A DNA stretch of 24,481 nt. Origin: JBARRS01 sp049644345. GTDB lineage: Bacteria; Actinomycetota; Thermoleophilia; Gaiellales; Gaiellaceae. This document shows, one piece after another, positions 1-7,768 of the stretch. The first letter of the stretch is position 1. Every line of letters starts with the position of its first letter. Under the pieces are notes generated by a model, which was not told the DNA's origin, ran no database searches, and saw nothing but the letters and a program-made list of their open reading frames with translations. The translations under genes and the position numbers were made by a program. Location of the stretch: the NCBI GenBank assembly GCA_049644345.1, contig JBARRS010000040.1, forward strand, positions 1-24,481, written 5' to 3'.

Positions 1-223
1 AGTCGAGCACGCCCCCCTCTCCGTGGACCAGGCCTGCGATCGAGCGCAGCACGATCGGGCCCATCGTGATCGGCTCGACGAAGTGACCGTCGCCGACGTC
101 GAAGTGGAATACGCGTGCACCGGCCCGCAGGAGCACCTCGATCTGCGCGCCGAGGTGAGCGAAGTCGGCTGCATACAGGGAGGGCTCGACCTCGATGGTC
201 CGGATCCAGTTGCCCCACGACAC
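1..223 (-). CDS. rpe: Ribulose-phosphate 3-epimerase, N-terminal part (cut by window edge)
   Basis: Only the first 74 codons are present; the gene runs off the left edge. The product interconverts ribulose 5-phosphate and xylulose 5-phosphate in the cytosolic pentose phosphate pathway. The visible part carries the family opening EPSLYAADF at residues 13-21 and the metal-site stretch HFDVGDGHFVEP at about 40-51, with the His and Asp metal ligands. The usual form is HVDVMDGHFVPN, so Gly replaces Met here. The GTG at 223 is the only start that suits the family N-terminus, and it lies 9 bases after the rsmB stop. No clear Shine-Dalgarno sequence precedes it. Position after rsmB suggests it is the last visible gene of the def-fmt-rsmB-rpe unit, an order common in actinobacteria. 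Confidence 0.87.
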   Translation of the reverse strand, partial: MSWGNWIRTIEVEPSLYAADFAHLGAQIEVLLRAGARVFHFDVGDGHFVEPITMGPIVLRSIAGLVHGEGGVLD

Positions 224-232
224 GACGCGATC

Positions 233-1435
233 TTAGGTTCGCATCCTGGCGATGAAGAAGCCTGTGGTGCCGTGAACGTGCGGGAGCGTGAGCAGGAACT
301 CCGGCCGGCGTGGATGCGCGAACGAAGGCCACTTCTCTCCGAGGGACTCGGTCTCGAGCCCGGACTCGTCGACCACGCGCTCGTTCTCGTCGGCATTGAT
401 CGTGCAGACGGAGTAGGCGATCGAGCCGCCCGGTTTCACCCGCTCGGCGGCTACCCGCAGCAGCTCGCGCTGGAGGTCCGGCAGCGGCTGCGCGCGCCAG
501 CGCAGGTCGGGCCGTTGCGCGAGCACGCCGAGCCCCGAGCAGGGCGCATCGACCAGGACCCGGTCGAATCCGCGCACCTCCGTGGGAAGCGCGAGCGCGT
601 CCGCCTGCAGCACGGTCACGTTCGTCGCGCCGAGCCGACGTACATGCTCCTCCAGCTCGCGGGCCCGTCCTGGGTGGATCTCGACCGCAACGACCTCGCC
701 GGCGAGCATCGTCGCCTTGCCGCCCGGCGCTGCGCAGAGGTCGAGCACACGCTCGCCCTCACGGGACTCGACGCAGAGACCGGCGAGCTGAGAGCCGCGG
801 CTCTGAGGCCAGATTCGGCCGTCGGCAAGGGCCTGCTCGTCGATCCGCTCGACCCTGTACGCACCGGGCACGTCTGTTGCCTGGCCCTCGATCTCCCCTC
901 GTACCAGCCGCACGACCGTCTCGAGCGGCTCGTTCTGCGCCCGCATCAGCGCGAGCGCCACGTCACGGCCGAGATCGCGCGTCCAGACCCGCTCGACCCA
1001 GTCAGGGTACGAGTGCTTGAGCGCGTCCTCCGGAAGCGACTCGATCAGCGTCCGGATTCCGTCGGTCAGACGCCGCATCACGGCGTTCGTGAACGCGACG
1101 GCGCGCTCGAGCCCCGCCGAGCGGACCAGCTCGACCGACTCGTTCACCGCCGCGTGCTCGGCCGTCTCCAGGAATGCAAGCTGGTAGGCGCCGAGCCGGA
1201 GCGCGGCCCGCACGGGCGGATCGAGCTTGCGCGCCGGCCGTCGCCCGAGCTGCTCGATCGCGTGGTCGAGCGTGCGGACCCGCTGAATCGTCCCGTACGC
1301 GAGCCGCTGGGCGAAGCCGCGATCGCGGGCATCGAGTCCCTCGGAGACGGTGCGAAAAGCACGGTCGGCGTAGGCGTCCTGCTCGAAGACGCGAAGCACC
1401 GTCTCGTACGCTGCGCGGCGGGCGGGCGAGATCAC
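233..1435 (-). CDS. rsmB: 16S rRNA (cytosine-967-C5)-methyltransferase RsmB
   Basis: A 400-residue SAM-dependent enzyme that methylates C967 of 16S rRNA (E. coli numbering). Residues 1-130 form the NusB-like RNA-binding domain. The Rossmann methyltransferase follows: motif I is LDLCAAPGGK at 231-240, motif IV is DAPCSG at 296-301, and motif VI is YSVCT at 341-345. The two cysteines in PC and VC are the family's paired catalytic residues. The open frame continues about 500 bases upstream through fmt, but that part is a shadow. The true start is the GTG at 1435, which overlaps the fmt TGA as GTGA and has a purine-rich GAGGAG a short way upstream inside fmt. Translation is therefore probably coupled to fmt. 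Length and motifs are normal. Confidence 0.95.
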   Translation of the reverse strand: MISPARRAAYETVLRVFEQDAYADRAFRTVSEGLDARDRGFAQRLAYGTIQRVRTLDHAIEQLGRRPARKLDPPVRAALRLGAYQLAFLETAEHAAVNESVELVRSAGLERAVAFTNAVMRRLTDGIRTLIESLPEDALKHSYPDWVERVWTRDLGRDVALALMRAQNEPLETVVRLVRGEIEGQATDVPGAYRVERIDEQALADGRIWPQSRGSQLAGLCVESREGERVLDLCAAPGGKATMLAGEVVAVEIHPGRARELEEHVRRLGATNVTVLQADALALPTEVRGFDRVLVDAPCSGLGVLAQRPDLRWRAQPLPDLQRELLRVAAERVKPGGSIAYSVCTINADENERVVDESGLETESLGEKWPSFAHPRRPEFLLTLPHVHGTTGFFIARMRT

Positions 1436-2223
1436 CGCAAACCGCGGAGGAACTCCTCGTAGCTCATCCGCCGCCGGCCCTCCGGCTGCACCTCGACGGG
1501 GACGAACTTGCCGTCCTCGACCCGGGCGCGCCAGACGATCACCGGGCGACCCTGGAGCTCCGCTCTGGCACCGATGTGCGGGGAGAGGGCCCGTACCCGG
1601 TTCAGCGCATCCTGGGGCCGAGACAGGTCGAGCTCCCTGTCCTCCGGGCCGATCTTCATCGCGTAGGTAGGCTCGCCCTCCTGCGGACGGAACTCCGGCT
1701 CGCCCGAAAGCACGTCGTCGAGCAGCTCGACCGCGACCTCGGCGGCCTTTGCATAGACGGCTCCGGCGTCGTCGTCGGGTGCGATCGCGAACGTCCGCTG
1801 GGCCGCGATCGGGCCGGCGTCGAGCTCCGGAGTCGTCTTGTGGATCGTGACGCCGCTCTCGAGGTCGCCGGCCATGAGCGCGCGCTCGACAGGCGCGGCG
1901 CCGCGCCAGCGCGGGAGAAGCGACGGGTGGACGTTGAGCCACCGGCCGAGCTCGAGCAGCGGCGTCGGGATCAGTGCGCCGTAGGCCGCGATCACGATCG
2001 GCTCCTCCGGCACCTCGAACCAGTCGTCCAGCCGTTCCGGCTGGCGAACGGTGATGCCGAGCCGCTCTGCCACCTGCTTCGCGGGCGGCGCAGTCACGCG
2101 GCGGCCGCGCCCGGCCGGCCGGTCCGGTCGCGTGAGCAGAAACGTCACGTCGTGCCTGGCCGCCAGGCGTTCGAGCACGTCGGCCCCGAACGGAGCCGTC
2201 GCGGCCACGGCCACGCGGGCCAT
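1432..2223 (-). CDS. fmt: Methionyl-tRNA formyltransferase
   Basis: Transfers a formyl group from 10-formyltetrahydrofolate to Met-tRNAfMet to make the initiator tRNA. The catalytic stretch NVHPSLLPRWRGAAP lies at about residues 96-110 and contains the family Asn and His; the matching Asp is in the segment ELDAGPI. The protein has 263 residues against a usual 300-315, and the shortening is mainly in the C-terminal tRNA-binding domain. Start is ATG at 2223, one base after the def stop (TGA-C-ATG). The stop overlaps the rsmB start. The def-fmt order is functionally logical, since deformylase removes the group Fmt adds. Identification is firm; how well the short C-terminal domain binds tRNA cannot be judged from sequence. 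Confidence 0.95.
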   Translation of the reverse strand: MARVAVAATAPFGADVLERLAARHDVTFLLTRPDRPAGRGRRVTAPPAKQVAERLGITVRQPERLDDWFEVPEEPIVIAAYGALIPTPLLELGRWLNVHPSLLPRWRGAAPVERALMAGDLESGVTIHKTTPELDAGPIAAQRTFAIAPDDDAGAVYAKAAEVAVELLDDVLSGEPEFRPQEGEPTYAMKIGPEDRELDLSRPQDALNRVRALSPHIGARAELQGRPVIVWRARVEDGKFVPVEVQPEGRRRMSYEEFLRGLR

Positions 2224-2224
2224 G

Positions 2225-2797
2225 TCAGACGGTGCCGAGAATCGGCTGGGGACGCAGGACGCCCAGCGCCTCCCGCCGCGCCTCGGGCGTCGTCCGGTCG
2301 AGGATCAGGATCCCGTCCAGATGGTCGATCTCGTGTTGCACGACCCGGGCGGGTAGTCCTTCGAGCTCGAGCCGTTGCTCGTTCCCCTCGACGTCGCGGC
2401 CGACCACGACGATGGAGGTGCTCCGCTCGACCGGCACGAGCACGCCCTGGAGCGAGAGGCAACCCTCGTCGGTCGGCTCGGTCTCGTCCGAGCGCTCGAC
2501 GAGCTCGGGGTTGACGAGCACGATCGGCTCCTCGTCCTCCTCGCGCTGAAAGACGAATACGCGGCGAAGCACGCCGACCTGCGTTGCCGCAAGACCGACG
2601 CCGTTCGCGTCCTTCATCAGGCCCCGCATGCGCTCGACGAGCTGGGCGAGATCTCGGTCGTAGGTCTCGACCTCGTTCGCCCGCATCCGCAGCACGGGGT
2701 CGGGGTACTGGCGGATCTGCGCGAGCGCGAGCCGCCGGCGCGCCTCCGCCTCGGGATCGAGCTCGGTGTCTGTCCGTACTTCGCCTGCTTCCGCCAC
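2225..2797 (-). CDS. def: Peptide deformylase
   Basis: A metallo-enzyme of 190 residues that removes the N-formyl group from new polypeptides. All three family motifs are intact: GVGLAATQVG (motif 1), EGCLS (motif 2, Cys metal ligand) and QHEIDH (motif 3, two His ligands and the catalytic Glu). About 28 charged residues precede the conserved IRQYPDPVLR, which normally begins the protein. The extension has no better in-frame start within it, so the GTG at 2797 is kept although no good Shine-Dalgarno is visible. The gene is the first of a tight unit with fmt, rsmB and rpe. The 27-base gap to the upstream L,D-transpeptidase leaves little room for its own promoter. Confidence 0.96.
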   Translation of the reverse strand: MAEAGEVRTDTELDPEAEARRRLALAQIRQYPDPVLRMRANEVETYDRDLAQLVERMRGLMKDANGVGLAATQVGVLRRVFVFQREEDEEPIVLVNPELVERSDETEPTDEGCLSLQGVLVPVERSTSIVVVGRDVEGNEQRLELEGLPARVVQHEIDHLDGILILDRTTPEARREALGVLRPQPILGTV

Positions 2798-2824
2798 GGC
2801 CGGAGTGTAGAAGCTCGACCGTGC

Positions 2825-3535
2825 CTAGAAACGGCGGATCTCAGCGCGCGTCCCGATCACGATCAGCGGTGCGCTCGCAGGCTGCAGCCACCGGAGGACG
2901 GTGAGCAGCTGCGCGAGCGGCAGGCTCACGCACCCGAGCGTCGGTCTGCCGGTGCTCGCGTGGAGGAAGATGCCCGAGCCCCGGCCCGGGACGATCGGCT
3001 CGGTGTTGTAGCGGATGACGGCGAGATGCCGGTACGCCGTCGGCGATCGGGACATGTCTTCGCTCGTCACACGGAACGGCGGCTTCGAGCCGCAGCGGAC
3101 GTGGTGGAACCTGTTGTAGTAGGGCGACCGTGGGTCCTCGACCCACCAGTCGCCGCACACGATTCGGTGGTATGCGTAACGCACCCCGGGGTTCGGTGCG
3201 ATCCCGTACATGACGCGATCGAAGCCGTAGGCGCCCGTCGGTGTCGTGTGGTCTCGCTCGCGATGACGATCGGATACGCCGCGCTGGGCCAGCCACGCGG
3301 TCCAGGGGCCGGCGACGGACTGCCAGCAGTCGCCCGATTTCCGCCAGAGCCGGAGCGTGCCTTGGGTCGACGTGCGGCGCGGCGCCACCACCGTGACGAG
3401 CTGCGCCGCGGATCTCGTGGAGGCGAGCTGGTTTGCGAGCGTGGCCGGGCAGCCGGAGCCTCGCTCGTGGTCACCCGCCGCGGGGGCCGCCACACACAGA
3501 GCGAGGCAGGCCGAGAGGGCGATCGTCCTTGCCAT
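2825..3535 (-). CDS. Secreted L,D-transpeptidase (YkuD/ErfK family)
   Basis: A 236-residue exported protein. Residues 1-20 form a signal peptide (MARTIALSACLALCVAAPAA). The catalytic YkuD domain fills the C-terminal half, with GSGIFLHASTGRPTLGC at about 186-202. His192 and Cys202 are the likely active-site pair. The canonical S/T-H-G-C motif appears as TLGC, a variant seen in the ErfK/YafK-like branch. Such enzymes form 3-3 peptidoglycan crosslinks or attach proteins to peptidoglycan outside the membrane. Several other cysteines (C29, C70, C127, C148) may form disulfides. The start is ATG at 3535, only 29 bases from the divergent start of an M15 peptidase. Exact substrate is unknown. Confidence 0.82.
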   Translation of the reverse strand: MARTIALSACLALCVAAPAAGDHERGSGCPATLANQLASTRSAAQLVTVVAPRRTSTQGTLRLWRKSGDCWQSVAGPWTAWLAQRGVSDRHRERDHTTPTGAYGFDRVMYGIAPNPGVRYAYHRIVCGDWWVEDPRSPYYNRFHHVRCGSKPPFRVTSEDMSRSPTAYRHLAVIRYNTEPIVPGRGSGIFLHASTGRPTLGCVSLPLAQLLTVLRWLQPASAPLIVIGTRAEIRRF

Positions 3536-3564
3536 TCGGCCGTTCAGAGTACGCTCGACCGGCG

Positions 3565-4182
3565 ATGAGGCTCATGTTGCTTGGGCTGCTGCTCGCCGGC
3601 TCTGTCCAGGCGCCGCCGTTCTCGTCCACCACGGCGACCGTGACAAGGGCGCAGCTCCGGTACTCATGGCACGCCGGCTGTCCGGTCGCGCCGGCGCAGC
3701 TGAGACGCGTGCGGTTGGCCTACTGGGGCTTCGACGGAAGGCCGCACAGTGGCGCCCTGGTCGTCAACGCCGACGCCGTCAGCGACATCGTCCACGTCTT
3801 TGCCCGGCTCTACGCGGCACGCTTCCCGATCCGGCGCCTGCTGCCGATCGACGCCTACCGGGGCAGCGACGAGCGGTCGATGGCGGCCGACAACACCTCG
3901 GCGTTCAACTGCCGCTACGCCGTCGCGCTCGGCCCGAGGCGGTGGTCGGTGCACGCGTACGGCCAGGCGATCGACGTCAATCCGGTCGAGAACCCCTACG
4001 TCGTCGGCGGGACGGTGCATCCGCGGGCCGGCGCGGCGTACTTGAACCGGACGCATGTCCGGCGCGGCATGGCCGTGCGGGGTGGAGTGCTCGTTGGGAC
4101 GTTCGCCGCGGTGGGCTGGGCTTGGGGCGGCCGCTGGACGGCGTCGCCCGACTACCAACACTTCTCGTCGAACGGTTCCTAG
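3565..4182 (+). CDS. Secreted M15-family peptidoglycan peptidase (VanY/CwlK-like)
   Basis: A 205-residue exported zinc peptidase. The first 17 or so residues (MRLMLLGLLLAGSVQA) look like a signal peptide, which is why the ATG at 3565 is preferred over in-frame starts further upstream. The zinc-site signature SVHAYGQAID fits the family pattern SxHxxGxAxD, giving ligands His130 and Asp137. The third ligand is His199 in DYQHF near the C-terminus, with Asp196 where many relatives have a catalytic Glu. These enzymes cut D,D-carboxypeptide or L-Ala-D-Glu bonds in cell-wall stem peptides. The neighbour on the other strand is an L,D-transpeptidase, so the pair probably acts on the same wall material. 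The stop overlaps the convergent priA stop. Confidence 0.82.
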   Translation: MRLMLLGLLLAGSVQAPPFSSTTATVTRAQLRYSWHAGCPVAPAQLRRVRLAYWGFDGRPHSGALVVNADAVSDIVHVFARLYAARFPIRRLLPIDAYRGSDERSMAADNTSAFNCRYAVALGPRRWSVHAYGQAIDVNPVENPYVVGGTVHPRAGAAYLNRTHVRRGMAVRGGVLVGTFAAVGWAWGGRWTASPDYQHFSSNGS

Positions 4183-6107
4183 AGGCTCTGCGGATCGACG
4201 TCGACGACGGCCGTCAGGCCGGCCCGACGCATCGCGGGTGCGGCCGCCGAGAGGAGGTGGGCGACCCGAGCTGCGATCCGCCGCGGCTCCTCCGTCTTCG
4301 CCACGAGCTGTGCCCGGTGTCGGCCGCGCAGGCGGAAGAGCGGCGCCGGCCCGAGCACGTCGGCGCCGGCGAGACCGCACCGCAGCTCCTCGAGTGCCCG
4401 GTGCGGCGCCGCGGCGTCGGGCCCGGCCACGAGCACGCGCACGAGGTGGCGGAAGGGCGGGTAGCCGAGCGCGCGTCTCCGCTCGAGCTCCCCGGCGAGG
4501 AACGCTGGGACGTCGTGCCGCGCCGCGAGCTCGATCGCACGTGAGTCGGGCTGGAAGGTCTGCACGATCACCTTCCCCGGCGCGTCGCGGCCGCTCCGCC
4601 CGGCGAGCTGGGTCACGAGCTGGAATGTTCGCTCTTCGGCACGGAAGTCGGGCAGGCCGAGCCCACCGTCGGCATCGACGACCGCGGCGAGCGCGACGCC
4701 AGGGAAATCGTGGCCTTTGGCGACCATCTGTGTCCCGAGGAGGACTGCGCGGTCCGCCTCGGCGAACCGGCGCAGTGCCGCCGCCATGGCCTCCGGCTTC
4801 GCGACCGTGTCGGCGTCGAGTCGGATCAGCTCGAGCTCGGGTAGCCGCCTTGCGAGCTCGCGCTCGAGCCGCTGCGTACCGGCTCCGATCCGCGCGAGCT
4901 CGACCGAGCCACAGGCGCGGCAGCGCTGCGGCGCCGGCTCCGAGTAGCCGCAATGGTGGCAGCGGAGGTCGCCGGTGGCGTGCAACACGAGCGCGACGTC
5001 GCAGTCGACGCAGTGCGGTGTGTGGCCGCAAGCGCGGCAGTGGAGCGCGGGGGCGACCCCCCGCCGGTTGAGAAGCAGGATCGCCTTGCCGCCGTCCTTC
5101 GCGACCGTGCCGAGCTCGGCGAGCAGCGGTGCCGAGAGCGGATACGACTCACGCCGAAGGTCGACGACCCGCACGGGCGGCAGCGCGGCGCCGAGCCTGC
5201 CGCCGAGCTCGAGCCGCTCGAGCCGCGCCCAGCTCTCCGGCCGCGGCGTCGCGCTGCCGTAGACCGCAACCGCGCCTTCGAGGGCGGCTCGCTTCGCGGC
5301 GACCGTGCGCGCGTCGTAGCGCGGGTCGGACTCCTGCTTGTACGAGGGGTCGTGCTCCTCGTCGATGCAGACGACGCCAAGCCGCTCGAGCGGCGCGAAC
5401 ACCGCCGAGCGAGCGCCGACGACGACACGCGCCTCCCCGCGTCCGATGCGCTCGCGTTCGTCCCGCCGCTGAGCCTCGGAAAGCCCCGAGTGCAGCAACG
5501 CCACCCCGTCGCCGAAGCGTGCCCGGAAGCGACCGACCGTCTGCGGCGTCAGCGCGATCTCCGGCACGAGCACGATCGCGCCGCGGCCGCGCTCGAGCGC
5601 CGCGCCGCAGGCGCGAAGGTAGACCTCCGTCTTGCCGCTGCCGGTGGCGCCGTAGAGGAGGAAGTGGCCGCCGGTTCCGTCGAGCGCGCCCACGATCCGC
5701 GCGAGGGCGGTTTCCTGTTCCTCGGTCGGAACCGGTGCCTCGGACGGTGCCGAGAGCGACTGGGCCTCGCCCGGCGGAAGCCTACGGCTCCTGGGATCAC
5801 GCCTTCGCGTCGTAGGCGCCGCGAGGGCCAGGGCCCTCCCGGGCGTCGAGCCGTAGTAGTCGCCGACCCAGAGCGCGAGGTCGACGAGCGCCGGCGACAG
5901 CACGTCCTCGACCCGCTCGATCGGAACCGGCTGCACTCCGGCGGGGGGCTCCTCGACCACGTCGACGACGACGCCCCGGCGTCGCGCGCGGCCGAACGGC
6001 ACGGAGACGACGGCGCCCTTCTCGGCACCGTTCGTCAGCTCGTAGGTGAACTCGCGCGCGAGCGCGCGCGTCGTCACAAGCGGATAGACCGTCCCGTACC
6101 TGGTCAC
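4179..6107 (-). CDS. priA: Primosomal protein N' (replication restart helicase PriA)
   Basis: A 642-residue superfamily 2 DNA helicase that reloads the replisome at stalled forks. Order of parts: the N-terminal 3'-DNA-binding domain (about 1-100); Walker A GATGSGKT at 153-160; the DEEH box at 249-252 followed by DPSYKQE; a zinc module with eight cysteines between 357 and 399 (pairs CRAC, CVDC, CHHC, CRAC); then helicase motifs including the QLAGRSGR stretch. Mycobacterial PriA relatives have lost the ATPase motifs, but here they are intact. Start is GTG at 6107, 21 bases after the ZIP gene stop, so co-transcription with the transporter is likely. Its stop shares the tetranucleotide CTAG with the convergent peptidase gene. 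Confidence 0.95.
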   Translation of the reverse strand: MTRYGTVYPLVTTRALAREFTYELTNGAEKGAVVSVPFGRARRRGVVVDVVEEPPAGVQPVPIERVEDVLSPALVDLALWVGDYYGSTPGRALALAAPTTRRRDPRSRRLPPGEAQSLSAPSEAPVPTEEQETALARIVGALDGTGGHFLLYGATGSGKTEVYLRACGAALERGRGAIVLVPEIALTPQTVGRFRARFGDGVALLHSGLSEAQRRDERERIGRGEARVVVGARSAVFAPLERLGVVCIDEEHDPSYKQESDPRYDARTVAAKRAALEGAVAVYGSATPRPESWARLERLELGGRLGAALPPVRVVDLRRESYPLSAPLLAELGTVAKDGGKAILLLNRRGVAPALHCRACGHTPHCVDCDVALVLHATGDLRCHHCGYSEPAPQRCRACGSVELARIGAGTQRLERELARRLPELELIRLDADTVAKPEAMAAALRRFAEADRAVLLGTQMVAKGHDFPGVALAAVVDADGGLGLPDFRAEERTFQLVTQLAGRSGRDAPGKVIVQTFQPDSRAIELAARHDVPAFLAGELERRRALGYPPFRHLVRVLVAGPDAAAPHRALEELRCGLAGADVLGPAPLFRLRGRHRAQLVAKTEEPRRIAARVAHLLSAAAPAMRRAGLTAVVDVDPQSL

Positions 6108-6128
6108 CCGCCGAGCGTATCGACGGGC

Positions 6129-6959
6129 CTAGACGCCGGCGCCCTTGAGAATGAAGTCCGTTACGAAGCCGACCGTGAGCCCGATCAGTACGCCCCAGCT
6201 CGTCATCACCTTGGTCGAGAAGAGCCGGGAGACGTTCAACAGCTCCATCACCACGTAGAGGATCGACCCGGCCGCGAGCGCGAGGAAGCCGATCGTGACG
6301 AGCTCGCTCGTCCATGCCTGGCCGACGAGAGTCCCGAGGAAGGTCGGGCCGCCGCCGATCAGCGCCAGCAGGCCGAGGAAGCCCCAGCTCGGCGTCTCCT
6401 CGTCTCCGGCGAGAGGAGCGACGATCCCGAAGCCCTCGGTGGCGTTGTGGAGCCCGAACCCGATCACGAGCACGAGCGCGAGGCTGAGCTCGTCCCGCGC
6501 AGCGGACTGGCCGATTGCGAGGCCCTCGGAGAAGTTGTGCAGCCCGATTCCGGTGGCGATGAAGAGCGCGAGCCAACGCGCGGGCGACAGGCCGTGCCAC
6601 CAACTCGGCTCGAACTCCGTCGCCGAGGCGGCACCGGGGCCGAGGAACGTCTTGCGCCGTCGTGCCTTCATCCACAGGTCGTAGTAGACGAGGCTGAGCA
6701 GGCCGGCGGCGAAGCCGCCGAGCGCGATCCCGCCGCGCCCTGCGACGGAGGCCCATGCGTGTGCGTGCACAGACCGCTCGACCGGGCCAATCGACTGGGA
6801 GAGGACATCCCAGAGCAGGAAGAGGAGGATGCCCGTTGCGAAAGCGGTGAAGAACGACTTGAGTCGCGCGCCGCCGCTGTTCAGCCTGCCCATCGGCAGG
6901 CCGAGCACGATCGTCGAGCCGGCGATCGCTCCGAGTCCGAGGATCTGGGCCGAAGACAC
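6129..6959 (-). CDS. ZIP-family divalent metal transporter
   Basis: A 276-residue polytopic membrane protein with about eight hydrophobic segments. The metal-site signatures are HNFSEG at 141-146 (TM4) and HNATEG at 171-176 (TM5), each preceded by G-x-G-L. These match the ZIP family (GufA-like branch), which imports Zn, Fe or Mn; the metal cannot be told from sequence. A His pair at about 65-67 (HAHA) lies in a loop between early helices. Start is GTG at 6959. The Shine-Dalgarno-like AAGGTGAG 9 bases upstream lies inside the palindromic operator, so a bound regulator would cover the ribosome site DNA. It is divergent from a DtxR-type regulator and directly upstream of priA. Confidence 0.9.
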   Translation of the reverse strand: MSSAQILGLGAIAGSTIVLGLPMGRLNSGGARLKSFFTAFATGILLFLLWDVLSQSIGPVERSVHAHAWASVAGRGGIALGGFAAGLLSLVYYDLWMKARRRKTFLGPGAASATEFEPSWWHGLSPARWLALFIATGIGLHNFSEGLAIGQSAARDELSLALVLVIGFGLHNATEGFGIVAPLAGDEETPSWGFLGLLALIGGGPTFLGTLVGQAWTSELVTIGFLALAAGSILYVVMELLNVSRLFSTKVMTSWGVLIGLTVGFVTDFILKGAGV

Positions 6960-6961
6960 TT

Positions 6962-6979
6962 TGTAAGGCTCACCTTACA
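6962..6979. promoter_or_regulatory. Palindromic operator for the adjacent DtxR/MntR-type regulator
   Basis: The sequence TGTAAGGCTCACCTTACA is a perfect 7-base inverted repeat around a 4-base centre, with the AGG...CCT core typical of DtxR/MntR-family sites. It lies in the 53-base gap between the ZIP gene and the regulator. Its left end is 3 bases from the ZIP start codon. On the other side, a possible -10 (TAGAGT, 6992-6997) for the regulator places the operator over that promoter's -35 region. One bound dimer pair could therefore control both genes, giving autoregulation plus metal-dependent repression of uptake. The symmetry is seen directly; the binding protein is inferred from position. 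Confidence 0.72.
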
Positions 6980-7012
6980 GACGCTCGTGAGTAGAGTTCG
7001 GCTCGAGCTGGC

Positions 7013-7696
7013 GTGGCAACCGGACACTCGATCGACGATTACCTCGAGACGATCTACTTCCTCGCCTTCCCGATCGGCGAGTACCGCCCGCATTCCTCCG
7101 GCTCGCCGACGCTTGCGGCGCGCGTCGCGGAGATGCTCGGTGTCTCTCGCGCCTCGGCAGGCGAGATGCTGAAGCGGCTCGAGGCCGAGGGACTCGTCGA
7201 GCGCGGCGAGCACAAGGAAGCCCTGCTGACGACGCCGGGCCGGGCGCGCGCCGAGCGGGTCGTCCGCCGCCACCGCATCATCGAGCGGCTGCTGACCGAT
7301 TTCATGGGCTACACGGCCGCCGAGTCGCACGTCCACGCAGACGAGCTGGGCGACACGTTCACGGACGAGATGATCGAACGGATCTCGGAGCGGCTCGGCC
7401 GTCCCGAACGCTGCCCGCACGGTTGGCCGGTCGACCCGCAGCGCGAGCAGGCGGAGAACGAGGAGCTGGCCCCGCTCGCCGAGCTCCGGCCCGGCTCGCG
7501 GGCGACGATCGTCCGCCTAGCCGAGCACGACGGCGAGTTGCTCCACTGGTTCTACGACCAGGGCCTCGTGCCCGGGACCGAGCTCGAGATACGAGATGCC
7601 CAGCCGGCCGCCGGTCAGCTCACGATCCGCCTGAACGGCGGCGAGCAGGCGATCACCGAGAAAGCGGCAGCCGGCCTCTTCGTCCGTCCCGCCTGA
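7013..7696 (+). CDS. Metal-dependent transcriptional regulator, DtxR/MntR family
   Basis: A 227-residue repressor-type protein. A winged helix-turn-helix occupies residues 32-68 (LAARVAEMLGVSRASAGEMLKRL, given here in outline). The dimerization and metal-binding domain follows, with His87 and Glu91 in RRHRIIE and an acidic-His cluster at 104-114. By eye, the position of DtxR Cys102 is Asp110, which resembles Mn-type more than Fe-type members, while two further ligand positions look like Gly113 and Asp114. An FeoA/SH3-like domain fills about 152-227. The GTG at 7013 gives the usual family N-terminus (HSIDDYLETIYFL). Divergent from a ZIP transporter across a perfect palindrome, so it very likely controls metal uptake. 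Confidence 0.9.
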   Translation: MATGHSIDDYLETIYFLAFPIGEYRPHSSGSPTLAARVAEMLGVSRASAGEMLKRLEAEGLVERGEHKEALLTTPGRARAERVVRRHRIIERLLTDFMGYTAAESHVHADELGDTFTDEMIERISERLGRPERCPHGWPVDPQREQAENEELAPLAELRPGSRATIVRLAEHDGELLHWFYDQGLVPGTELEIRDAQPAAGQLTIRLNGGEQAITEKAAAGLFVRPA

Positions 7697-7768
7697 CCGC
7701 CATACTCCGGGGCTGCCGGCCCAGGTCAGCGCACCGCGAGGCCGACCTGCCCGTCGGTCCGCCCCTAT

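Noticed and set aside
1174..3568. Two long plus-strand frames (1174-2514 and 2375-3568)
   Set aside because: They run opposite to rsmB, fmt, def and the transpeptidase. No signal peptide, motif or ribosome site supports them.
4953..7172. 739-codon open frame on the plus strand
   Set aside because: It lies antisense to priA, the ZIP gene and into the regulator, whose motifs are unmistakable. Its translation is rich in Arg, Ala, Glu and Pro with no domain. Such frames are expected in very GC-rich DNA.
7720..7750. Inverted repeat CAGGTC...GACCTG after the regulator gene as a terminator
   Set aside because: The stem is 6 bp with a 16-base loop and no T-run, no better than chance at this GC content.
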